DNA of 11,828 nucleotides, from the NCBI GenBank assembly GCA_937877125.1, contig CALEFQ010000042.1:1-11828 (forward strand). Reading direction: 5' to 3'. Position 1 is the first letter of the stretch; every line of letters starts with the position of its first letter. Made by a program: the position numbers and the translations under genes. A model generated the notes under the pieces. It was not told where the DNA came from. It worked only from the letters and a program-made list of their open reading frames with translations, and searched no databases. The stretch is from an uncultured bacterium (GTDB lineage: Bacteria > Patescibacteriota > CALEFQ01). Below are positions 10,301 through 11,828 of this stretch, piece after piece.

Positions 10301-10338
10301 CGGTGGATTTACCGGTAGATTGGCTAGTGATCAACTAG
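1261..10338 (+). CDS. Giant secreted repeat protein, fibre/adhesin-like, with tail-spike-type C-terminal module
   Basis: 3025 residues; probably a secreted or surface fibre. ATG 1261 is chosen because a TAG at 1255 closes the frame upstream and a signal peptide follows at once: KKAK, hydrophobic 11-32, likely cleavage after NVNA at 40. Residues 41-150 form an FQGRL...WKE...GVFNVNLG...EMTPRR domain, common at the N-termini of tail-fibre-like bacterial proteins. Residues 205-300 hold STLGVTGATTLS-type beta repeats. From about 459 to 2690 there are some 29 YG(I/V/L/F)Y motifs, usually paired with GYF, in units of roughly 20-25 residues. VGIG..TP.Y..D and TYTLPSAV...VLTGDATGAMSW motifs, typical of fibre proteins, lie between them. 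Residues 2751-2880 (GEDYAEYF...GVISSHPGFSGG) resemble Peptidase_G2; 2881-3025 is a C-terminal domain ending WLVIN. I found no cysteine and no LPXTG anchor. Ligand and attachment are unknown. Confidence 0.93.
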   Translation: MGQTKKAKSQVFGVIALFLAVLAVILSLFGVFNTPINVNAGYVKEFNFQGRLTNPDGTNVADGTYDMIFRIYNVPSDGIVLWKEYHTGGNKVTVEDGVFNVNLGSINEINLNFNSGVYYLGIEVNGDGEMTPRRRIGGTGYSLNTERVYGVPGSLTDTNIDTFPEAERGILDALNYLNTTAIPAAGMWADSGGNLHPKATVSQDVSIPDGRLHVSGAVSFDSTLGVTGATTLSSTLLVSGAASFSSTLGVTSTTTLSGTLNANGIVNLGDGGDTIAISGTSVGITSNGANNITITSGGEIYFSDQRITTQIPFSLTDNTAAFEAAFPAADRGIVDALVSLAGGSAGLWNLTGTIIHPAVLTNDVAIGANSLVAPFSVDESLNTVRIGEGSGGTATNAILNMYASNDSTGAITYTTNDLWEFSGGNIFANGGLVGIGSGANGMPTTGRSLNIYNAANDGYGIYTALAGAGTSSIGQYVTVTGAAASNFGFYSTVSGASEGNFAGYFVSSLAATPTSPAYGVEIRVTSDGSAGFDQGALNVILGGDYSGGNPTYGVAAQNLATGSGLNIGGGFYSLGGGATNYGVYGSANGASATNAGGYFTATSAATTNYGVYSVVSGATHNTYGIYSTASGAGVHNVSFYGQATLASASNGAYGFYQATTATGNNVGQYGIYNVMTGAVEGGPVTAIALYSTNTKTSAGLQASFYGIYGAATGSNSHASSANFGVRGDASGATTNYAGLFVGTGGTTSYGVYGEGQDATTAFGGYFIVNDNDPTTAYALYASANGTNDNNYGIYATASGGTNNWAGYFVGNVHATGTITSGATITIDGTAGTTPDAIYSSEDLSVYAAAASDLSFGARGSALTAFNDDSNLILGGSVAGMSLIGAINALDAGTAGLWLDNVVGDYLYPNDTYSGNVAVDADGLNGYSISIGTTPTTGHSLDILNSADDGYGFSVSMTGGSMDVIGGYINVGGTAVNNYGLQISTSGASATNYGAWIDAESAGGTSAYAGHFEAYGAGDNNYALYATAYDGTNNYAAVFPEGYVGVGIDTPSYRFHFDDYSAASGLEYGAYFEFESGVTGPDGNATIMAINYSDSGIVDAVGVIGQTMGTRTGAEIGSNIGLYGIAGGSDGINIGVRGWSNNDEGENYGGYFDASRDNSNADHYGIYATAYNSQIFNSGGYFTVTGGSGISINYGIFTDVEGGQINEAFHGEATLSAESDVYGGYLTTTIGTDGDDTQSGFYSVISGTHDAAGTTATTYAIQGINETAAAGGSRVNGYGVYGSVTGANRNAYGVYGLATGSGINYGSWGSASGGDTNYGGSFTTSGGATTNIGIYGEATGAGTNYAGYLSAYGVGQTNYALWAITSSAGNNLSNYGIRAAAAGSTSLNQAGYFEATGAATTNKAIQGAASGSATTYGGQFSASATGTNSYGVYSEATDATNIYAGYFVASDNDPTTAYGLYTSASGTNVTNYGIYSVVSGGTTNWAGYFVGNVALGGSATAPELRLYEATGSGTNYTAFKATAQAADITYTLPSAVAGGSGYVLTGDATGAMSWTAPGTLGVALSSITAATATNSINSANYAQTWAWNSLTTETAMTMSSSSMTRGKILTISSDSTAGTATRDTMLLYLSRSGANANASHNAYGLYSTVTNTGTTSTNYGIYATASGATTNWAGYFVGDTYVSTKIGVAMTPTYPLDVTGAARISTSLGVNGVKPASNYGVYAYTAATAGRAVYGYAGGNSVSSNYGVYGYANADSTNSYGLYGVAAGTGSANYGIYATASGANDNYAGIFDAGYVGIGDTTPDYKVDFYDRTSNNQYGAYFDFQSTYSAGDDQAAIYAVNSSDGGAADIVAGVIGAANGDGGTSYNAGVFGWASSNTNQNIGVWGRAADGLGGTWGGYFEVLAAATGNQFGIQSYLWAGNDGKINRGADVQINLGSETYTEWDTDSAVSVSSVAVISGSADYANAHPEVSAGDFTVSLVKGYTLQRMGNGGLSSLRGTFYNIGTVSNASTVVGTVGQVSGDASGVYTGATTWVVGVIGAIHASDWTTPAPTYTGVNAIGVESLARNTNATGTNYGFYGTVANAAANYGIYLNVTGGGGTDYGMKIDLAGTPEYGIYVGSGATTDELYVDGTVDITSTLYMNNAATVYNDRDADLRYVGVNVGHSATYPLYVSGNAYISSGVLGVGVAPSANYAIYSSTTSANGNAVRGLASSSSAGTNYGGYFSASGAGVATSNVGVYATASGAGTTNYGIYATASQATTNWAGYFVGNVALGGSATAPELRIYEATGSGTNYTAFKATAQASNITYTLPSAVAGGSGYVLTGDATGALSWSTTPSVTVPLSSITAATATNSINNANYAQTWAWNSLTAETAMTMSSSSMTRGKILTISSTSTAGITDRDTTLLYLSRSGANDNANHRAYGLYSTVSNTGTTSTNYGIYAAASGATTNWAGYFDAGDVYIANSVGLNTTGPDSRLDILDASNPQLRLTYADGTSYTTFQSNSGGDLVINPYAGDEIIFGTSSPSNPVALIPAENNVSGYSIGTSAARWKTGYFVDGIVTGASSTTYAESSITRTTGGGLNVVLGGAAGDDFTVNTDTFVVESDHDYVGINKAAPGYALDVADATANGRGINVAETGTGTTYGIYSSASGATTDYGGYFTASGTRTNYGIYATASGSSGDDDIAGYFTAANLDGKYVVHIVNTENNSRSDVLALQLGYAAQPSKSNAFIQFMDFTGAHTGAVVGDGAGGVKYGTTGEDYAEYFPSAADWPAGTVVKLGANGKMEQAVYGDEPLGVISSHPGFSGGRDIPGNRPLAMMGQVPVKITNEGGAIRPGDKVTVSSRAGFAKKVQAESDPILGMAVESFSGAEGQVKIFVSLLSGVLSASASADGSLINGGLIEGDLGISGELDVAGTIKASSLWSQNATWHIDSLGEAVFQKVTAGDIEIIEGENKAIGRVILPGLQKEIFVPNNSVTSVSRIFLTIESANDASAGVKVKEKRPGQGFVISTIDGKNAPVDLPVDWLVIN
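1381..1707 (+). other. N-terminal FQGRL beta-sandwich domain of the giant protein
   Basis: Residues 41-149, directly after the signal peptide. The run of short motifs FNFQGRLTNPDG, DGTYDMIFRIY, LWKEYH, GVFNVNLG, YYLGIEV and EMTPRRRIGGTGYS matches, from memory, a domain found at the start of many secreted or tail-fibre-like proteins of Patescibacteria, Bacteroidetes and Planctomycetes. There it usually ends in EMTPR...PYA. It is presumably the base of the fibre. Confidence 0.6.
3490..3696 (+). repeat. Internal duplication with NDNDPTTAY core, copy 1 (partner 5530-5736)
   Basis: The unit SYGVYGEGQDATTAFGGYF, then NDNDPTTAYALYASANGT, then NWAGYFVGNV recurs 2040 bases (680 residues) downstream with constant spacing. 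The partner's end runs straight into the 5707 block, so duplications of different sizes are nested or chained. Confidence 0.8.
4340..4725 (+). repeat. Diverged internal module GYVGVG..YGAYF, copy 1 (partner about 6596-6965)
   Basis: The module NNYAAVFPEGYVGVGIDTP, then YGAYFEFES, then VIGQTMG and GYFDAS aligns with NDNYAGIFDAGYVGIGDTTP, YGAYFDFQS, VIGAANG and GYFEV in the other copy. The anchor GYVG lies at 4381 and 6637, 2256 bases apart. The copies differ more, with small indels, so this duplication looks older than the 5707/8041 pair. Confidence 0.65.
5530..5736 (+). repeat. Internal duplication with SDNDPTTAY core, copy 2 (partner 3490-3696)
   Basis: Second copy at an offset of exactly 2040 bases, ending NWAGYFVGNV as in copy 1. 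Its last 30 bases overlap the beginning of the 5707-6289 block. Confidence 0.8.
5707..6289 (+). repeat. Long internal duplication, copy 1 (partner 8041-8623)
   Basis: A block of about 194 residues runs from NWAGYFVGNVALGGSA through TYTLPSAVAGGSGYVLTGD, NYAQTWAWNSLT and SSSSMTRGKILTISS to TTNWAGYF. It is repeated with the same spacing throughout (offset 2334 bases, 778 residues) and no indel that I can see. Differences are scattered and many are synonymous. Confidence 0.9.
6596..6965 (+). repeat. Diverged internal module GYVGIG..YGAYF, copy 2 (partner about 4340-4725)
   Basis: Second copy of the older module. VGIG..TP.Y.(L/V)D is a motif commonly seen between shaft repeats of fibre-like proteins and here marks the start of a new module. 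Confidence 0.65.
8041..8623 (+). repeat. Long internal duplication, copy 2 (partner 5707-6289)
   Basis: Second copy of the block, in frame, at an offset of 2334 bases. Weaker similarity extends upstream of both copies at the same offset, through an SASG...TNYGIY unit, to about 5626 and 7960. The central linker differs (TAPGTLGVALSS in copy 1, STTPSVTVPLSS in copy 2). Confidence 0.9.
9511..9900 (+). other. Peptidase_G2 / tail-spike autochaperone-like module
   Basis: Residues 2751-2880 of the giant protein. Key motifs are GEDYAEYF at 2755-2762, a PAGTVVKLG strand, then GVISSHPGFSGG and a final IFVSLL strand. This order resembles the C-terminal Peptidase_G2 (intramolecular chaperone) domain of phage tail-spike and appendage proteins, where DYAE is followed by a GVVS..P segment. 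In those proteins the domain aids trimer assembly and may cleave itself off. The catalytic residues cannot be assigned by eye, so activity is inferred from similarity only. Confidence 0.5.
9901..10335 (+). other. C-terminal domain of the giant protein
   Basis: Residues 2881-3025 follow the DYAE module. A linker with LINGGLIEGDLGISGELDVAG leads to a small strand-rich domain with VILPGLQKEIFVPN, SRIFLTIES and a PGQGFVIST...VDWLVIN ending. From memory, large Patescibacteria surface proteins often close with a domain of this form (IFVT...PGEGF...W.V). There is no cell-wall sorting signal or C-terminal membrane helix. Confidence 0.45.
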
Positions 10339-10351
10339 ATTATTTATACGT

Positions 10352-10382
10352 AAAAAAGGCACATACTAGAGTGCTTTTTTTT
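10352..10382 (+). terminator. Intrinsic terminator of the giant gene
   Basis: AAAAAAGGCAC (10352-10362) pairs with GTGCTTTTTTT (from 10371) around an 8-base loop: four GC-rich pairs, one G-U pair and an A-T extension ending in eight T. It begins 13 bases after the stop codon. The A-run on the left arm also makes it usable from the opposite strand. Confidence 0.88.
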
Positions 10383-10465
10383 ACCTTTAAAAACTACCGC
10401 TTCAGCTGGTGAGTGCGTTGGCCAGCGTAGCTCGTGTTCAACTCCTAGCAGGCATATTTTTCGGT

Positions 10466-10536
10466 ATTCCGCCCAGGGCGGAGTGACTTTTTGTAGCCAA
10501 AAAGTCACCCTGCCTACCGGCAGGCAGGCAAAAAGC
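10466..10536. repeat. Cluster of three short palindromes, dispersed-repeat type
   Basis: Three palindromes lie end to end: ATTCCGCC/GGCGGAGT around 10475 (with one wobble pair); GTGACTTTTTG (10483-10493) with CAAAAAGTCAC (10498-10508) and a 4-base loop; and CCTGCC (10509-10514) with GGCAGG (10519-10524, or 10523-10528 in an alternative register). A second CAAAAAG at 10529 could replace the first. Read in reverse it gives LPAGRQ, which I recall as a frequent false translation of intergenic palindromes in Patescibacteria genomes. Confidence 0.75.
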
Positions 10537-10537
10537 T

Positions 10538-10610
10538 CTGGGGGGCATAAAGTCGCCGTGGGAGTGGTAAGGTTTGGTAACTTCGGTTAGGGCTCCTGAA
10601 TGCCCCCCAG
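10538..10610 (+). ncRNA. Candidate structured RNA: 11-bp stem with internal cUUCGg tetraloop
   Basis: CTGGGGGGCAT (10538-10548) and ATGCCCCCCAG (10600-10610) are perfect reverse complements. Inside, GGAG (10561-10564) pairs with CTCC (10593-10596), and at the tip TAAC (10578-10581) and GTTA (10586-10589) close a TTCG loop with the C-G closing pair of the very stable cUUCGg tetraloop. The three stems are nested without conflict. The tetraloop favours the + strand as the transcript. No promoter was recognised, so an expressed RNA is a hypothesis; a DNA repeat is the alternative. Confidence 0.4.
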
Positions 10611-10619
10611 CCCCCCAGC

Positions 10620-10697
10620 GGCGGCTACGTCTGCTCCCCGCATTTAATTTTGGGGCGGACAAGCGCCGCCGGTAGTTTATTATAAGTTGCATACCGG
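10620..10697. repeat. Nested inverted repeats following the stem-loop
   Basis: GGCGGC (10620-10625) pairs with GCCGCC (10665-10670). Inside it GTCTG (10629-10633) pairs with CGGAC (10656-10660, one wobble), then CCCC (10636-10639) with GGGG (10652-10655). A further perfect pair, CCGGTA (10669-10674) with TACCGG (10692-10697), overlaps the outer stem by two bases, so the two folds would compete. A second CCCCCCAG (10611-10618) could also replace the right arm of the preceding stem. Confidence 0.6.
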
Positions 10698-10880
10698 TTT
10701 CACTAATGAATCCTTTTGTGAGGGATGCTAGTTTTGGAAAAAACAATCGCAACAGAGGGCGTTGTCTTTGAGATTAGCAAGAAAGTCTGGTTTAAAAAGT
10801 TTGATTTCTTTGACACGAATTTGTCTATGCAGTAACGGGCAATATAAAAACGATCGGCGCTACCTTTGGGCGGTTTTGTA

Positions 10881-10907
10881 TTGACAAATTCAAATTTTTG
10901 TTATACT
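10881..10907 (+). promoter_or_regulatory. Putative promoter of the sulfatase-like gene
   Basis: A perfect -35 TTGACA (10881-10886) is followed, after a short 15-base spacer, by TATACT (10902-10907). TG at 10899-10900 makes an extended -10, TGtTATACT. The start would fall near 10914, giving a leader of about 54 bases. The short spacer is the only weak point. Confidence 0.65.
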
Positions 10908-10950
10908 TTATAGTCAAGTTTTGATTGTACCTTAAAAATTTACTTCTATA

Positions 10951-10961
10951 GGAAGGGAAGG
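10951..10961 (+). promoter_or_regulatory. Ribosome binding site deciding the start at 10968
   Basis: GGAAGGGAAGG ends six bases before ATG 10968, a good Shine-Dalgarno match and spacing. It contrasts with the giant gene, whose start has none. Confidence 0.8.
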
Positions 10962-10967
10962 TGATAG

Positions 10968-11828
10968 ATGAAAAGGTTGCTGGCTTTTTGTGTCTGGTGC
11001 TTTTTGATCGCGGGATTTTTGTCTTTCGGTCAAGGTAATCTGGTCCGGATGAACGTGGTGGTCATAACCTCTGATACCACCCGCAGTGCTAGTGTGTCTG
11101 CTTACGGTGATCCGATCAGCCGGATGCCGAATCTTGATCGGCTGGTCCGATCGGGAACACAGATCCGTTGGCCGATCAGTGTGGCGACGTGCACTTTGCC
11201 GGCTCACACTTCCGTGTTCACCGGACAATTTCCGGACCAGCACGGGGTCGAGGGCAATGAATCGTTTCTGTCGGAAAACACTCTGACTTTGGCCCGGATT
11301 TTGCGGCGGCAGGCATATGACACGGCCTGTTTCTGTGCCGTCTCTATCTTGGCTGATTTGGCCCGCGATTTTGAACAAAAATACCTGCCGGAAAATTTCT
11401 GGAGGCGGTCGGGGACTTTTGTGGATCAGGTGTGCGAATACCTGCGCGATCATCGGGGCGGTTCCAAGCCGTTCTTGCTCTGGGTCCACGGGTTTGATCC
11501 GCATCATCCGTACGCGCCGCCGGAGCCCTACCAGTCGCTTTTCCCGGAGGTGGCTCAAGGTCAGCCGTTCGTAAATTACGAAGCGCAGGAAAAAGTTCCG
11601 ATGGGCTATTGCCCCGAGCTGCCTCGCTCTTCCACTTTGGCCCAGTATTACGGAGCTCTCCAATACTGGGACCGGAAGCTCGGCTTGATCCTGAATGAAG
11701 TCTCGAAGATTCCCAATACCTTGCTGATTTTTGTCGCCGACCACGGCGAAAATCTCGGCGAGGGAGGAATTTTCGGGCACGTCACCGGCACGGAGCAGGT
11801 CCTCGGCATCCCGATGGTCTTTTATCAC
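10968..11828 (+). CDS. Sulfatase / alkaline-phosphatase-superfamily enzyme (3' partial)
   Basis: The frame is open from ATG 10968 to the right edge (287 codons, no stop), so the gene continues outside. It has KR, then a hydrophobic stretch at about residues 4-20, indicating export or a membrane anchor. The Sulfatase-family pattern follows in order: VVVITSDTTRSAS...YG (D36 and R39, first metal-site segment), MPNLDRL, CTLPAHTSVFTG (75-86), FLLWVHGFDPHHPY (169-182) and VADHGENLGEGG...GH (257-271, second metal-site segment). In CTLPAH the nucleophile position of C-x-P-x-R appears to be Thr76, with His in place of Arg. No formylglycine could then form, and a classical sulfatase activity is less likely than phosphate-ester hydrolysis or transfer. 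It may act on a surface lipid or glycan; the substrate is unknown. It has its own promoter and ribosome binding site. Confidence 0.9.
   Translation, partial: MKRLLAFCVWCFLIAGFLSFGQGNLVRMNVVVITSDTTRSASVSAYGDPISRMPNLDRLVRSGTQIRWPISVATCTLPAHTSVFTGQFPDQHGVEGNESFLSENTLTLARILRRQAYDTACFCAVSILADLARDFEQKYLPENFWRRSGTFVDQVCEYLRDHRGGSKPFLLWVHGFDPHHPYAPPEPYQSLFPEVAQGQPFVNYEAQEKVPMGYCPELPRSSTLAQYYGALQYWDRKLGLILNEVSKIPNTLLIFVADHGENLGEGGIFGHVTGTEQVLGIPMVFYH

Larger units (their letters stand above)
10383..10967. other. Gene-free intergenic region
   Basis: 585 bases between the giant gene's terminator and the sulfatase-like gene. No convincing protein gene is present. From 10383 to 10465 I see nothing definite. 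From 10466 to 10697 there is a dense chain of inverted repeats, entered separately. From 10698 to 10857 I see only an unsupported 36-codon frame. At 10858-10877 there is a weak hairpin with a four-T tail, possibly a decayed terminator. The promoter and leader of the next gene follow. Confidence 0.7.

Noticed and set aside
9618..10334. Open frame of 238 codons on the - strand
   Set aside because: Antisense to the C-terminal domains of the giant protein; composition and lack of motifs mark it as a shadow. The same holds for the many 60-146 codon frames within 1261-10338 and for 216-656 under the left gene.
1261..10338. Phage tail fibre within a prophage
   Set aside because: The protein has a signal peptide, and no capsid, tail, terminase or integrase gene is present. 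Both neighbours are envelope-type genes.
10398..10445. tRNA-like wording (TTCAGCTGGTGAG resembling a D-arm, GTTCAACTCC resembling a T-loop)
   Set aside because: The supposed T-stem does not pair, there is no matching acceptor stem and no proper anticodon arm. At best it is a decayed fragment.
10438..10752. Open frame of 104 codons on the - strand
   Set aside because: Its translation contains LPAGRQ and other products of the palindromic repeats, with no ribosome binding site. It reads across structured intergenic DNA.
10725..10835. 36-codon + strand frame starting MLVLEKTIATEG
   Set aside because: The composition is protein-like, but the GAGGG lies directly against the ATG with no spacing, there is no promoter, and no family is recognised. 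Conservation in relatives would be needed to revive it.
10858..10877. Possible terminator CGC-CC/GGGCG with TTTT before the last gene
   Set aside because: The stem needs a two-base bulge and has only four T. It is too weak to annotate, although its GGGCGGTTTT echoes the good terminator at 1188-1199.
10932..11828. Open frame of 298 codons on the - strand at the right end
   Set aside because: It is antisense to the sulfatase-like gene, which carries DTTR, TLPAHTS, FDPHHPY and DHGE motifs plus promoter and ribosome binding site. The antisense protein has no recognisable motif.

Overview
The window holds three protein genes, all on the + strand: a membrane protein cut by the left edge (1-974), a 3025-residue secreted repeat protein (1261-10338), and a sulfatase/alkaline-phosphatase-superfamily enzyme cut by the right edge (10968-11828). 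There is no rRNA, canonical tRNA, CRISPR array, transposase or phage structural operon. The style suggests a bacterium of the Candidate Phyla Radiation (Patescibacteria, Parcubacteria-like). The grounds are a very large cysteine-free surface protein with an FQGRL-type N-terminal domain and a DYAE-type C-terminal module, a membrane protein with carboxypeptidase-regulatory-like repeats, and an intergenic palindrome of the GCCTACCGGCAGGC type whose reverse translation gives LPAGRQ. This is inference from recalled family habits, because no phylogenetic marker gene is present. The standard code fits: TGA is not needed as a sense codon.

Layout. The left gene ends at 974. Next comes an intergenic region (975-1260) with a 31-bp perfect inverted repeat made of TCAAAAG-like heptads, an intrinsic terminator (1172-1199), and immediately after it an extended -10 promoter (TGATATAAT). 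A 5'-UTR hairpin follows (1217-1243), with a Shine-Dalgarno-like AAGAGG in its loop and a possible 20-codon leader ORF that overlaps the start of the giant gene.

The giant gene encodes, in order: a signal peptide, a beta-sandwich-like N-terminal domain, beta-strand repeats, about 2200 residues of YG(I/V/L/F)Y...GYF repeats with several nested long duplications, a Peptidase_G2/tail-spike-like module, and a C-terminal domain. It ends in a clear hairpin terminator (10352-10382). The gap 10383-10967 has no convincing gene. It contains a dense run of inverted repeats (about 10466-10697), including an 11-bp stem that encloses a cUUCGg tetraloop hairpin, so it is either a dispersed palindromic element or a structured RNA. 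A TTGACA / TGtTATACT promoter and a strong ribosome binding site then lead into the sulfatase-like gene.

How they fit together. All three products look exported or membrane-bound, so this is a cell-envelope neighbourhood. Each gene seems to be its own transcription unit: separate promoters are visible for the second and third, and terminators follow the first and second. No shared pathway can be shown. The most interesting items are the giant fibre-like protein with a putative self-processing module, the structured control region in front of it, and the structured intergenic element behind it.
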